Part shown: one piece after another, positions 24,110-36,474 of the stretch
Numbering within the stretch: the stretch's first letter is position 1
Layout of the letters: each line of letters starts with the position of its first letter
Assembly (NCBI RefSeq): GCF_008831285.2
Contig: NC_045148.1
Span: 18,591,002 to 18,655,001 of the forward strand
Direction: 5' to 3'
Length of the DNA stretch: 64,000 bases
Source: Nymphaea colorata
Lineage: Eukaryota; Streptophyta; Magnoliopsida; Nymphaeales; Nymphaeaceae
Position numbers and translations under genes: made by a program
Notes under the pieces: model-generated
The model's input: the letters and a program-made list of their open reading frames with translations, nothing else
Databases searched by the model: none
Told to the model about the DNA's origin: nothing

Positions 24110-24701
24110 TGTTATGCAGATCTTGATAAAAATTACATTATAATACACTATCTTGGAGTGTATTAACAAAGTGTGACATGGCAGGTCGCACTTTTCAACC
24201 TGCCATGTCGTAATCACAGGTTCTTTTGGCAATCCATAGTAAAAAAGAGGCAGGCCCGTATCAAGAGAACTGAAAATATGAGGACCGTAACATTTTTTTT
24301 CGTTTTCTTTTTTTTTTTGGCTCCCATATTCAATTGTTTTTTTTGAGAAGCCAAAAAAAAATGAACATTTATCTATTTCAGCATAAACAGAATTTTAGAC
24401 CAATTAAAATCGACGAGACATTCACCATATAATAGCAAGAGGAAGAAAGTCGTGTGGCACTGACAATTTAAAGAAACAAATTGAAATATTCATTGTACCT
24501 TTGTTAATTTCTTCCAAATTGTAATTGGAAAGCAGCCTTTAGCTTTTTTAGAGATAGAAATTGTGTATTATCTTGATCTTATATACCAAAAATCTTGTAA
24601 GCCATAACCTTTTGTTACTATATACATGTTTGTCAAAGGAATCAATAAAAACCAGTTCTCTCCAGCTTTATTTCCTCTGTTTTCTTCTCTGAGTTTTCTC
24701 T
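24110..24701 (+). mobile_element. Ty1-copia LTR, copy 1
   Basis: The element starts TGTTATGCAGATCTTGAT and ends at 'gagttttctct', just before a primer binding site. The same start is seen at 50852, and the same end 'gttttctca' at 45569, 50592 and 51808. A hairpin lies at 24175-24209: GACATGGCAGGT, 11-base loop, ACCTGCCATGTC. Near 24640 is 'aatcaataaaaaccagttct', a plausible poly(A) signal area. The last base is T where the other copies have the canonical A. Confidence 0.75.
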
Positions 24702-24713
24702 TGGTATCATGAG
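24702..24713 (+). promoter_or_regulatory. Copia primer binding site, degenerate
   Basis: TGGTATCATGAGC directly follows the LTR. The canonical plant copia site, complementary to the initiator tRNA-Met, is TGGTATCAGAGC and is seen intact at 50593-50604. One extra base disrupts it here. Confidence 0.8.
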
Positions 24714-27088
24714 CAAAATGAGAGAGAAAAATCAACTGCTCCCTTCTGTTAACTCCAAAAAATCAACGTTTCTAGAGAGGTTCTTCAGACACCTGGAATT
24801 GGAATAATCTTCTGCTCGACAGCTAGAATCGCCTGAAGAATCAGCGCCGGCCTTCCTCTCTGCCACCTGATACACCTTCGCCTCAGCAAATTATTCCAGA
24901 GAACGGCAGGAAAGGAAGTCAGGGAAGGGTGCCTTTCTCGCTGGATTCTTCTGTACTCCGGCAGCAACCCCTATCGCCGGAATTTCTCTGCTGTGGATGT
25001 CAGTGACGAGCCCATTGCAGATCCTCTCAAATCATCTCCAGAAATCTCCTATCAGCAGCTCCTGTTCTCATCCTACAGGTTCAGCTCGACAGCAGGTTCT
25101 CTCAACCTTTCACTCAGTCACAAACTCAGGCAGTCATATTTGCTTCTGTTCAAAGGCTATGGTGTTCAGGGCTTCTCCAACAGAGGAAAGAGGGAGGAAA
25201 CAGAAATTGGGGCTGTCGGACTGTAATGAGGTTTTTTTTTTGGGCGTGCTTTGAACTATTTCTCTGTTTTCTCTGAGGAGAGCTTGACGGTGATAGTCTG
25301 AGATCCCTGGATTTTCTGCCCCTTGAACGTGAGCATCAAAGCAGAAATTCGCGAAGCCTGCTCTGTTCACGTAGAACGAACACCACCGACTCGGGATTCA
25401 CCAAAGATCTTCATTCACTCCTCTCTATTTCGCTCTCGTCCCTGCAACTTTGGCTTCTCTATTTTCTGTTGGTTAGTTTTTTTTCTCTTTCTCTGCGTGA
25501 AGAGAATTTGAGTTTTGGAAGTCATGCAGTCAATACTTGGAGCCGGAAAAGGAGGAGGAAGACGTCTGCTGATGCTCAAGGGAGCCTGCTGCTTGGCCTG
25601 CTTGCCGAAGGAAAGGGGGAAGTGAACCCTCATCCCCTCATATATCTCTACCTCCTCTCCCTCCATGGTCGTGTCTCTGGATTGATCTTTGCACGACGAC
25701 AGGAAGAGACGCAAGTGATCGCTTTTTTCCGAAGCCCAGCTGACCATTGTCTTCCTTCTCTGAGAACAATGAGAAGGAACTATGGCAGACCAAGAAAAGA
25801 ATAATGGCAACTTAAGCAATTCAAAAAAATCTCATGACTGATTCCTTCTTTTTACATCGTTCTGATATGATAATCCCAGAAGTGTTTCCTTCTTTTTACA
25901 TCATTCTGATAATCCCAGAAGTGTGTTGGTATCTCAAGCACTTTACAGTGACAATTATGCCATTTGGAGTACAGCCATGATAATGGCCTTGTCAGCCAAA
26001 AATAAACTAGGCTTCGTAGATGGATCCATCAAAGAGCCAAAAGAAGGAGATAAGATTCGTGCCTTATGAGTTAGATATGCAATAAGATGATTCTTTCATG
26101 GATTTTAAATTCGTTTAGCAAAGAAATTGCTGCTATTATTGCTTATGCTACTTCTGTTCAAGATGTATGGGAAGATTTAAAAATCAGGTTTACTCAGAGT
26201 TTAGCACCAAGAATATATCAAGTGCAGAGTTCTATATGACGACTTCAATAGGAGACTCTATCAGCTACTATGTACTACACAAAAACTAAGGTGTTATGAG
26301 ATGAACTTAACTCTTATTCTCCCATACCATCTGGTTCATGTGGTGCTCTGAGAATTTACTCAGATCATATTAAAAGAGAAAGAGTAATCCAATTCTTGAT
26401 GGGGCTAAACGACTCGTAGTGAACAATTTGTGGTCAAATCTTACTACTTGATCCCTTGCCCAACATTAACAAAGTTTATGCTTTAGTTCTACAGGAAGAA
26501 AAACAACATGAAGCAAGATTCATGTCATCACATTCCTCGTAACCAGTTTGGCCACCATTGGAACTGGCCGAGGTCATTTCTGCAGCCGCCGGATCTTCAT
26601 TGTCACCGCCGGATCTTCATTGTTGCCAACATCATTGTCGTCGACATTGGTGCTATATAAGACGACAATGTACTGGTCTTGGGAGGAGACGGGCAATGTC
26701 GTTACGGTGCCAGGTGCAAGGTGCTTTATCTCTCCCTCTTTCTGTATGTGTGGTACAGTAGACAGACCATGTCGTGCTTGGCTGGCAAGACAACAGAATT
26801 CCTCGCAGGAATTGGGTTCACCCAGTGCTCTTAGGGTATTAGGAGGAGAGTCCACTAATACGGTGCAACCATAGTTGAACTGGCAAGCTGGCAAGCTTCA
26901 CATGGTTATAGAAATCATAAGCTCGTCCAAATGGGACTCAACAAACCATGGTTATACTCTGAAAAGAAATAACCTGTGACATGTCGTGGACCATTTAACC
27001 TTCGAAGTTTGAAAGCCCTATTCACTAGAACCTGCAGGTATCTTAGTTAGAACATGCGCTTTGATGTTTGCTGGTGGAAACAAAAAAC
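24714..27088 (+). pseudogene. Copia internal region copy 1: long leader and broken gag
   Basis: About 1.1 kb of leader without a stable frame is followed by gag (about 25838-26545). The gag begins MTDSFFLH.SD and includes MDPSKSQKKE.., matching the better copy at 56953. It has a local duplication of about 40 bp ('ttccttctttttacatc' twice), several frameshifts and stops. After gag the sequence keeps matching 57660-58150 up to about 27088, where it meets the intron of kinase copy C. No protease, integrase, RT or RNase H is present in either copy. Minus-strand frames at 25415-25819 are shadows. Confidence 0.75.
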
Positions 27089-28857
27089 ACTCGCATATTA
27101 TGAAAACATGCTTTGAATCAAGTTGTTTTTACGAAAAAAGTTGATTTGTCTATTATCAAAATGTTGATGTTATGATAGCCATTCATTTTTGCTAATTATG
27201 AAAACACTATTAAAGCCCAGAATATGATTAACTTATATATAGTTTGTGTCAATCTATTCTTAAACTTAAGATTATATTGGTAAGGTTAGATTAAAAAAAA
27301 AAACACTTTAAATAACATAATTAAAGGGTCTGGTTTTTTTCTTGACCTTTGGTCTGGTTTCTACCAATCACTATATATATATATATATATATGAAGAAAG
27401 AAAATAAAAAAGAGAGAAAACAGCCCACAAGAACTGGCAAAACCACTCACTCTCTCTACCTCTCTTTATTTCACCTCACCTCCTCTTGGACCCCTCCCAT
27501 ACACTCCCCCCTCCCTTTCTTCATCTCTCCATTAGAGCATTATTAAAGAGAGAGAGTGCACACACACATATGAGAACAGGAAGCCAGGGTGTGTTGACTC
27601 AAAGAAATGGTCAATAACACTTGCACATCATTGAGAGAGGCAAAATTTATAAAAGGAAAACAAATTAAGAGATAGTACCTGGTGCAATGTATCCCATGGT
27701 TCCAAGGGTGGTGGTAAGAGTCGATGGCTTGTGACCAACTATAAACTTTGCAATGCCAAAATCACCAACGTATGCAGTCATGCTTTCGTCTAGAAGTACA
27801 TTACGTGACTTCAGATCATAATGAAGTATTTTCTCCGAGTAACTATGGTGAAGATACTCTAAAGCACAAGTGACATCAATCATGATATCCAATCTTTGGA
27901 AGAGATTCAAGTGATGGGCACCCGAATGTAGACAGACTTCCAGGCTCCCAAGGGGCATGTATTGGAGAACTAAAAACTTGAAATCTTCATTAGAGCAAGA
28001 CGTAATGACTTTAACAAGGTTTCGGTGCCTGATTTGGCGCAACATAGTGCATTCAACGTCAAAACTTTTAGATGCTCCCTCAAATGACAAATTAAGGACC
28101 TTAACAGCCACTGTCGTTCCATCTGCTAGAATTCCTTTGTACACTCAGCCAAAGCTTCCACTTCCAACAAAGTTTGCATCACTGAAATTGCTCGTTGCAT
28201 GCAATAGCTCTCGTTAAGAAATCACTGGGAGTGTAATTCCTCATAATCTTTCAGTGTCATCAGGATGCTTCGACAACCCCCACTTTCTATAGCATGAGAT
28301 ACCAATAAGTGTGCAAACAATGACCAAAAGTGCTGAGCCTCCAATTGCGCAACCGGAAATGACTCTAGCTGCACTGCTCTTACTTTGCCTCTCTGTTTTG
28401 TCTAAGCACAATGGGACATGGAATTTGGGAGCTCCACATAGTGCATAGTTCCCTAGGAACGATTCAGCACAAAGGTTTGAAAACTTTCCACCAGTTGGAA
28501 TCTCTCCTTTCAATTGATTGAAGGTCAAGTCCAAGAGCTGGATGTGTTGAAGTTTTTCCAATGATTTTGGTATCTCACTGGAAAACTTGTTGTGGGAAAG
28601 GTCAACAGCTTCAATGTTTACCATGTGATCAAGTTGTTCAGGAATGTGACCATCAAATGTGTTGTGAGAGAGATTCAAATACTCTATCATTTGGAGCTTT
28701 GATAATGATGCAGGCAACTCTCCACTCAGCTTGTTTGCAGAGATATCCATGTTTATCATCATGGCAAAATTCCGAAGACCCAAAGGCAGTTGACCAGTGA
28801 TGGAGTTGTTGTGCAAGTATATCTCCCACAAGTCCTTCAACTCACAAAGACCAAGCC
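27089..28857 (-). pseudogene. LRR receptor-like kinase copy C, truncated at both ends
   Basis: Same gene family as copies A, B and D. Reading on the minus strand from 28857: the last LRRs (e.g. LSGELPASLSKLQMIEYLNL), the NYALCGAPKFHVPLCLD cap, the membrane span (SGCAIGGSALLVIVCTLIGI) and the kinase N-lobe with VAVKVL, HYDLKSRNVLLD (HCD in copy B) and GDFGIAK, to GYIAP and a splice donor at 27677-27678. The intron start then continues to 27089, where copia sequence takes over. Exon 2 and the upstream LRRs are missing; the LRR part begins abruptly at a repeat junction at about 28857. In-frame stops are TGA 28241-28243, TAA 28214-28216 and TGA 28145-28147, the last inside the glycine loop. One kinase residue pair (KN before LSFEG) is also lost compared with B. 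Confidence 0.9.
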
Positions 28858-30960
28858 ACAGCTCGAGCATGACTCTTTTAAGCTCGTTTACCAACTCCCC
28901 ATTTGACCTGTTTTTTTTTTTTGGTTTTAAGTTTGAAAATTTTCAAAAGAATGCCAAGATAAATGGTTTACTCTAGTTCAATCAAATCATTTTTACGAAA
29001 CTCAAACTTCACTTGTTTATAATTGCGAGTCTTGAGTTAAGCTTGAGCTTAACACAGCAAATTCGAGTCGAGCTTGAGTTGGCTCTACTCATTTTACAGC
29101 TCTATCCACTTGACACACACAGATGGACTCGTCCCTTATTTATAATGGTGAAACATGTTAGTTGGAGTGGGGAAGCTTCAACCTAAGGATGTCAATGTCT
29201 TATTTGAATTGAATGTCCAAGCGAACTGCTCCAAAAACATTTTGATGAAGAAAAGAAATTTACTAATCAACTAAAAAATCAAATAGGATTTGAAATTAAG
29301 AAATGATGTCCGATTAGATTTAGATTCATATAAGCATAAATATCTAAACGGATTCAGATTTAGTTATATAAAAATAAATCGAATTCAGATTCAGATTCAA
29401 ATATACAAAAATATCTGATCAGATCCAGATGGGACTTAGATTTAAATAAAAATTCTATATTCAATGCTCTTACAATTTGTAAATCAGCCAGATTCAGTTC
29501 AAAATATATGGATTCATATTCAATTTTTTCATATATGAATATAAAAATAAGATTCCGGTTGGATTCTGATTGTGACATCTCATTTCAGATTCAGATTAGG
29601 ATGGGAAAAAATGGATTTAGATCAGATTCAAATTATGAAAACTGAGTTTGTATGAGGACAAAAATTAGATTCGGATGAGATTCAAATTGTGGAATCTGAT
29701 TTCGGATTCAAATTTGGATATGACTTTTTTTTCATTTGTTTGGGATCTCAAAGCCGGCGATGGTTAATAATATATTTTAGTTGAATCCAATTCATTGGTA
29801 CCCCATCCATCCTTGCAGATTTTTGCACTTTTCAAATATTCTTCATTATTATTTTTTGTATTTAGGTCCATCGAGTTTCATGTAAAACAAGGTCAGTCGT
29901 TCTGTCGAGTCCTCCCAACTTCTCCAAGGGTATGGATGACGACTGTTCACGATGTTCTTAATGACAAGGTTGCTGAATATTACTTCAGCTTCTCCAAGAG
30001 TACACCCAAAATTGCGTAACGTACCAGCATGCTGGAGCTTGTGGACATTGAGAAATGGTTCCATATTTGGGTGGTAGCCTTTTGGATATGAGTAATTACT
30101 TAAAACTAAATCTGTATCCAATCCGATACTTATATATATTTGAATCTGAATCTGAATCTAGTCAGATGTTATTTTTTAAATACGAAGACATCTATTTCTT
30201 AATCAGAGATTAATTTTTTTCCATATCAGTATTTTTTTTTTGAATGGTTCAATTGGACATGTGTTCAAGATGAAAAATAAAATTTAAAGTCTATCCATCT
30301 TAACAAGTGAATGACGAGGTAGTTCCAATTCTTTTGCTTATGTTACATGGAAAGGCATGATATCTAGATAAAAGGAAGAAAGAGAGAGAGAGTATATATA
30401 TAAGTGACAAATTGTCAATGATTTTGCGAAAATTGTCAAAAACAATAAAAGAATACAAAAAACATATAAGAGGAAGGGAGGAAGGGGGTGGTGGGACTCA
30501 AAAGAGGAGTTCGAGTTGTGTGCGCCAGCCAGTGCATGCAACAATCAGATGCCAAAAGAAAATGAAAAAGGGGGCATCTTTGAAATTAGAGAAAAAGAAC
30601 TGTCTTTTTGAACCTTTTCACTTTTTTCAATCTTTTTTTATCTGTAAAGGAAATTTCTTTTTTCCATTTAAACAGGAACATATTTGTCATTAATCATGCT
30701 GACCCACAAAATTTTGGTGCACTAAAATACCACGTTTGTTGCAATGTGTTATTACTTACAAGTATGAACTTGCATTCCACCTCTGCATTCAGTAGCTAGT
30801 TCAATTCCCAAATGCCTCTTGCCCTACAAGATTGAAGAAGCACTTATAAGCCAAAGTTCGTCAGTTCTCACTAAAAATGAAACGATGTTGTAAACGTGAA
30901 TCTCTCTTCTGAAATCCTTCCTAAAAGTTATATTCTTAAGTAGTCATCCTCAAAACGTGT
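28858..30960 (+). repeat. Repeat block related to 21870-23270, with a MITE
   Basis: The junction with kinase copy C lies in 'ccacagctcgagcatgac', which also occurs at 47941. The order is the 'gcttgagcttaac' zone, a MITE (29186-29806), the 'cttctccaagagtacaccca' zone, then 30120-30960, which matches 37800-38150, 49280-49700 and 59550-60070 ('tctatccatcttaccaagtg' and 'gtcaatgattttgcaaaaat'). No coding sequence is seen. Confidence 0.7.
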
Positions 30961-32000
30961 CACAGTTAAGTTAAGAAACTGAAAACATACAAGAGAAAGA
31001 GAGAAGGAGAGAAAGAGAAGGACACACAAGATAACGTGGTTCGGCTAAACAAGCCTACGTCCACACTAATGATTCTCTCTATTCTTCAATGATTCAACCA
31101 ACAGAGAGTACAAATTTTTATAGTTACCATGTACAATTGAGATCCTTGATTTTAGGATCTGGATAGACTTTGGAAAGACTAAAGGAGATTGTTTTTAGAA
31201 ATCGATCTTTCCTTATCAAGAGAAGATCCTTCAGTTTTGAATAACGTAGTGTTGGTGTTATCCTCTCCTTGATTGTCATCCTCTCCCTGATTGTCGTAGA
31301 TTCTCTTATCATTCCCCCCCAAGCTGCCCTTGGTGTCAACAAGATTAAGCTTCTTCCTTAGACAATGAAACCGATGTCTCCCCGCCTTTAACATGGATAA
31401 TTGGACCTAAGACTAAGCATTTCTCAAAAGTTGTACAAGTCATTTGATTGATGCATTATACATGTTTGTGCATAAGGGTTTGAAATTTGATTTTTAAGTT
31501 CATTTGAACTTAATTTTGAACAACCAACATTTTGACCTTGTTTTAGATAAAATGAAATGGATTTTAAACAAGTTATTTGAAAATCTAATTTGTTTTGATT
31601 GAATATTTTTAATTAATTATACCTTTAAAAATATGAAATTCATCTGTCTATCTTGCCAACTAGAAAGATTTAGGCAATGCCACCAGAAGCTGGTGGCTTG
31701 AAAGCCGGTACTCATTGAACAAACCATGTAGCTCACATTTATATTGTTATTATTAACGGAATCAATTCATAAAAGGAAGGAATTTATCATGCATTGCAAG
31801 CATTGGCTGCTGCACATCTGGCTGTCTTATCCAAAATTATTGTTATTATTATATTATTTAATAATTATAATACTAATAGTAGTATTATTATTATATTGTA
31901 GGGCCTTCTTTGATTGTGTAGGTTGGCAGTTTCATTGATGACTATTCAACTATTCAGCGTAGTAGTTGCAAACATTTTCATGACTGACGAGAACCACCAC
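30961..32000. other. No gene recognised
   Basis: 30990-31060 holds 'ataacgtggttcggctaaac' next to a GA-rich run, a style often seen at the ends of plant retroelements, but I found no partner end. The minus-strand frames at 31124-31394 overlap in two registers and look like chance. A TTA/ATT-rich microsatellite lies at about 31825-31905. Confidence 0.4.
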
Positions 32001-32049
32001 TTACATATACATTGTGAGAGGTGACAACCAATTAGATATAATCATAAAA

Positions 32050-33540
32050 AACGTATGTTTTTATTTTTTAAAAAACAGTGATAAAACATGAAAAATAAGT
32101 CTGCTGAATAAAATGGCGAAAAGATATTTTTTTTGAAAAGAATATCAAAACAAAAACTTTGTTTTCATGTCTTTTTCATATTTTTTTCAATTTTTTAGAA
32201 AGTTACCATTTTTTTTTTGCATTTTTTGCATTTTATTTTTCATGCTTGTTGTATTATATATGATAGGAAGACCTCCCTGTTTAAAAAGCAAAAACGAATA
32301 TTGGTGATTATGGTAGAACCCTATTTATGGATATGTATAAAAAAAAGTGAATAGAGTTGAAAAGACTCACACATGTAGTCAGCTGTGCCGCTGGACTTAA
32401 AAATGTGAAGCAAACAGTTTCTAAAGTAGTAAACTTTCTACTCGTGTTCATACGTACTGGACGACAGGCATGGCTATCACCAGTTGCTTTATCACCCAAC
32501 TATAATTTCAAAATTTTAACAAAGGCCAAAGTAGGATTTTTTAATTTTTTTTATATAAGTTGAACTAAAATTTATGAAATTTACATATCAATGTTTGAAT
32601 TTTTTAAAATTTGATGGTGGGGGGCCAAGGCCCCTGCAGGCGCCACTACGGGCACCCCTGCCTCTGTTCTTGGTGTGTGTAGTAACTGTGGGTCTGTCTA
32701 ACTTACTATTAACAATTTTGGCTTGATATATAATATCTTGTTAGATATTGCGGAATTTTAATAGTCACTGGTGTCATATCCCAAAGCATTAACATAGCTT
32801 AATGATGTAGGCAAAAGCCAAAAAATCAACAATCGAAAATCATAGCAACAAAAGAACATGAACTTAATGAGCTTTCTTTTGGCAATGTTTTGTAACATAT
32901 TTTATTGATGTTTTAATCAATTTAAATGGATTTCAGTTTTATCAAAGTGCTTCCTCAATGTTGTTTGTCACATTCAGGCCTCTACATGAGTATAAAAATT
33001 CAATCACGCTATTAGTATGCTTTACATATAATTCTGATGCTCATATCTTGCTTCAAGCGAGTAACCAAACCGGGTGATTGGTCATACAGATTATAGATGA
33101 TAATTAATCACTGAGTTGATCTGACCATCACATGCAGATTCATTCTAGTATTTGGATCCCTATGTTAACTGGAATGACAAAAATCCATCATCCATAAGCA
33201 CACAAATAAGCACTTATTTCACATAAGACTGTAAAAATATCACAATCATATATACATGTGGAAGACAAGTAGCTGATGCAAGAACCACCAACATCTAGCT
33301 CCAAAAAAAAATCAAAATATTATTTAAATGTCTAGACATAAGCATCTTAAACACGTTATCCAGGTGAAAGAATCCATATTCAAAGATGCATGCTAGAAGC
33401 TCTAGGAACAAAGCAGGAACTAGGGGTCGTCTGGTAATCACAACACGATATTATTGTTGTATGTATCTGCCATAATATTTAGGACAGATTCATGGAATTT
33501 TGTAACATAATATTACATAAATTTGCCTAATTATATAGAA
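32050..33540 (-). repeat. Inverted copy of the 8.36-10.6 kb segment
   Basis: Reverse complement of 8360-9310 joined directly to that of 10118-10600. The segment at 9310-10117 is missing here, which marks it as an insertion in the other copy. It includes 'gggcaccactac'-like sequence and the 'ggccttggcccccca' stretch at 32610-32640. No coding sequence is recognised. Confidence 0.7.
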
Positions 33541-33653
33541 CAGTTACATACTATTATTGTTGGCATTTGCAGAGGCAAGTTACAATGTACGTAGCTTCAC
33601 CCAGCTCTATTGGTGGGGAAAAAAAGCCCCATTAGAGGTAAGGAATTTTCTTG

Positions 33654-33659
33654 TAGTGG
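33654..33659 (-). mobile_element. CACTA-like terminus in the lipase-like exon
   Basis: Read on the minus strand, CACTACAAGAAAATTCC begins at 33658 and runs toward lower coordinates, matching the usual CACTA terminal repeat. It cuts the lipase-like reading frame exactly where the alignment stops. The other end was not found. Confidence 0.5.
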
Positions 33660-34336
33660 CCGCTATCACCATCTCTCATATCTTTGGCCGAGTAAAAGCT
33701 GCTCATGCCATTATAGTTCCAAGAAAATGATCAAATAAGATTATTTTGAGTGCCAAACAAAATCAAATTAGAAAGCAAGGAGAATTAAAATGAAAAAATA
33801 ACCTGTGGAAGTTCAACAAAGAGAACTTTAGAATTTGTCATTGAGTCGATATGGTCAATGATAGCCGAAGGGTCATATAGAGCCAATTCCTCCCAAATTA
33901 GGGCTGTCAAAGTATCTGAGTTTAATTGGATATCTAACCAAACCAGTTCAAGAAATATCAGATATGGAAAAAAAAATTATATCCGATTAAGAAATTGGAT
34001 CGGATTTCGATTTAAGAAACGACATCTGACTGGATTCAGATTCAGATTTGGATGTACATATATATCCAATTGGATTTGCATTCAGATTCAGATATGGATT
34101 GGATTTAATTTTAAATAAAAATCTTATATTAAAATTCTCTTGCATTTTGAAAATCAGCCAGAATTGAATCAAAATTTGAATTCAGATTGTGAAATTGGAT
34201 TTTAGATCCATTGCTTGTATTCGAATCAGAAATTGAATATGGATATGTGAATATCCCAAAAAACAGATATAGTTCAAGATTTATCCTATTTGAATCTGAT
34301 ACGTTAACATCCCTACTCCCAACTCCAATCCCAGGA
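33659..34336 (-). pseudogene. Triacylglycerol lipase-like (LIP1 type) pseudogene fragment
   Basis: Two exon pieces on the minus strand. The first (34336-34316, then 33898-33803 after removing a MITE) reads WDWSWEELALYDPSAIIDHI, then SMTNSKVLFVELPQ and a GT donor. The second (33720-33659) reads GTIMA-stop-AAFTRPKI-stop-EMV. This is the order expected around the nucleophile elbow of plant acid (gastric-type) lipases: W.WSW.EL..YDL.A....., then TNSK..FVGHSQ with an intron before GT. Here the GHSQ serine motif has become ELPQ, so the catalytic serine is gone. Other damage is two stops, a lost acceptor AG, the MITE, and truncation by a CACTA end. I cannot find the other exons. Identification rests on motif memory, not on a search. 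Confidence 0.6.
33899..34315. mobile_element. MITE inserted in the lipase-like exon
   Basis: A 417-bp element with terminal inverted repeats TAGGGCTGTCAAAGTATC and, from the right, TAGGGATGTTAACGTATC. The flanks CTCCCAAAT (33890-33898) and CTCCCAACT (34316-34324) are an 8-9 bp target duplication with one mismatch. Removing the element restores a continuous WSWEEL reading frame in the host exon. Its inside is similar to the larger MITEs at 22106 and elsewhere. Confidence 0.85.
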
Positions 34337-34464
34337 CTCCAGAAAAACATTAAATAACAAAAGATACAAACCCCTCAAATTATTCCCTGCTGGCCTGCAA
34401 GTGTCATACAATAGAGATAGCTAATAAGAAACTTTGATGGATAATCAAAATTAAAAACTCTATC

Positions 34465-34495
<31 letters not shown>

Positions 34496-36474
34496 TGTAG
34501 GGCAGATTTTGTATTAAAAAAATAGCATATTATAAATCTTCGACGAACTCCTGACAGAGGCTGTACAGTAGAAATGCTAGTTATTTTTGATAAATCTTGT
34601 TTCACTTCTTATTTGGCTTAGTAATCAATTGATCAACCTTGGTCAAAGCATGTATATTTAAACAGTCGAAGAAAGGAACGAAAATTTGAGAGACATCATT
34701 AAGAATGCCAAATTTATTCATGCCATCTCTTATTGTTAGATGTCATATGCAAAGTCTGGACGATGGGACATGACCTTGAAATTTGACGATTGAAAGCTCC
34801 AACCTGATTGCATTTTATTTCACTAAAGAAAAAAGACTTGAGTGCTGCAAGTAATATAGGGATTTGTTGGAAAGTGATAAGAAGAGCTAAGACTAAATAT
34901 AAAACTCTGAATTGATAGGCCACCAAAATTTTCAAGGAATTCCATGAATTTGGAATTTCGGTCACACCTATAACAGAAAAATATAATTATTAAACATTTT
35001 ACTTACTAAACTTTCAAAAAACTAAAATTTTTAGCAATTGCTAATAATGTGACGTTTGGAAAACTTAAGCATGTAGGGAAAAGATCAAAATTTTGACTTT
35101 GCCATGGATTTGCAGAAACTTCCAGAATTTCTTTTCCTTTTTTTTTGCAAAATATTGTCACAAACAATTTATTGACCAAAGTTTTCAAATCTCAAAGACT
35201 GACTGAAATGATAAGGGCAACGATCAAGATCCCAAGTTCACCAGAGGAGAAAAACAATACTCCAAATGTATTCTGGAAGAGAGATCCCCACAACACAGCA
35301 AGCCCCGGTACAGGTTGAATCAGAAGAGAGTATACAAAAGAATGAGGAACAAAATCATAGTCCAAGCCGACCCTGAACAAAGCCTCAGGGCATTGATCAC
35401 ATTCCCAGTCAGCATTAAAAGGAATCAATTTACAAAAAAGCTTGATCACATCCTTATGAAGACTATGGTGATCTCCTCTCGTATCATCAACCCTTTGTAC
35501 TGCAATGAGATGTATTGAAATTCAAGGTGAAAAATAATGAGAGCATTACCCTCAAGCAAAAAAAGGAATGGGGGGGGGGGGGTTTCTATTTTCACTTGGG
35601 CATTGGGATTTAGCTTCCCACTCATCCGAAAACCCTGCACAAGTATCTAATTCTGTTTACACAAAAAGATGGAATACAAACCCGTGCAGTTAAGACAGCA
35701 TGACACTAATTTCCTTCATTTAGCAGGACCCGCAGTCGAAACAACATCACCCTAAACATAGAAGCCACAAAAAACACAAGTTAGTACTACATATCAAGGT
35801 GTTGAATCAAAGCAGTGGTGGAGTCAGAAATTTTTGTCGTTAAACTTGAACCTTTAAATAATAATCTAAGTTTAAATTTCAACCTTGAAGGGGCACTCAT
35901 ATTCAAATAAAGTAAATTTGATGGCTGGTGTGCCTACTACATTAACATTATTCTGCCACTGGATCCGAGCCCAATTGGACATCTTCTCTTTAATTTCGTA
36001 GTCTATTATAGCTTTCATGGATGAATGGTCCCAAAATGCACCTTTGAGACACTTTTGTCCTGCATATGAAGGGTATCTGTGACACTCAACTCTCTGATCT
36101 TTTTCCATTTTATTAAATTTTTGAAATACTAATATGGATTGGACCATAGTTCTTATGTACGCTAATACCTTGTCCTAGATAGGGCATTAAAGACATCCAA
36201 TCCAATGCCAACAAATATAAGATGCAATAGATAAGTTCAGAAAATACAATTACAACTCCTCAAACAAACACGCCACCAAGTCTAAATTTTGCTTTCAGAA
36301 CATCCGGTGTGAACAAACACTCCAGGACCGACTGTTGTTAGAAACTTGGCTCTCTCTCTCACACACTTTTTTAGTGCACCAAGAAAAACAAATCAGAAGA
36401 AGCAAAAGAGAGAAAGAACACCCAAAAATCTTAAGTGGTTCATAAACAACGTTCTCCTATGTATGGCTATCAAG
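34337..36474. other. No certain gene; exon-like pieces on the minus strand
   Basis: The minus strand is open for about 100 codons from about 35500 to 35195 (QRVDDTRGDHHSLHKD, then KLIPFNADWECDQCPEAL). A possible last exon near 35735-35700 has an AG acceptor and reads GDVVSTAGPAK-stop. I recognise neither. A run of 12 G lies at about 35571-35582. The rest is AT-rich sequence without signals. Confidence 0.3.

Noticed and set aside
25415-25819. 134-codon minus-strand frame, partly repeated at 56608-56964
   Set aside because: It is antisense to the copia leader and the two copies differ by frame changes; no domain is recognised.
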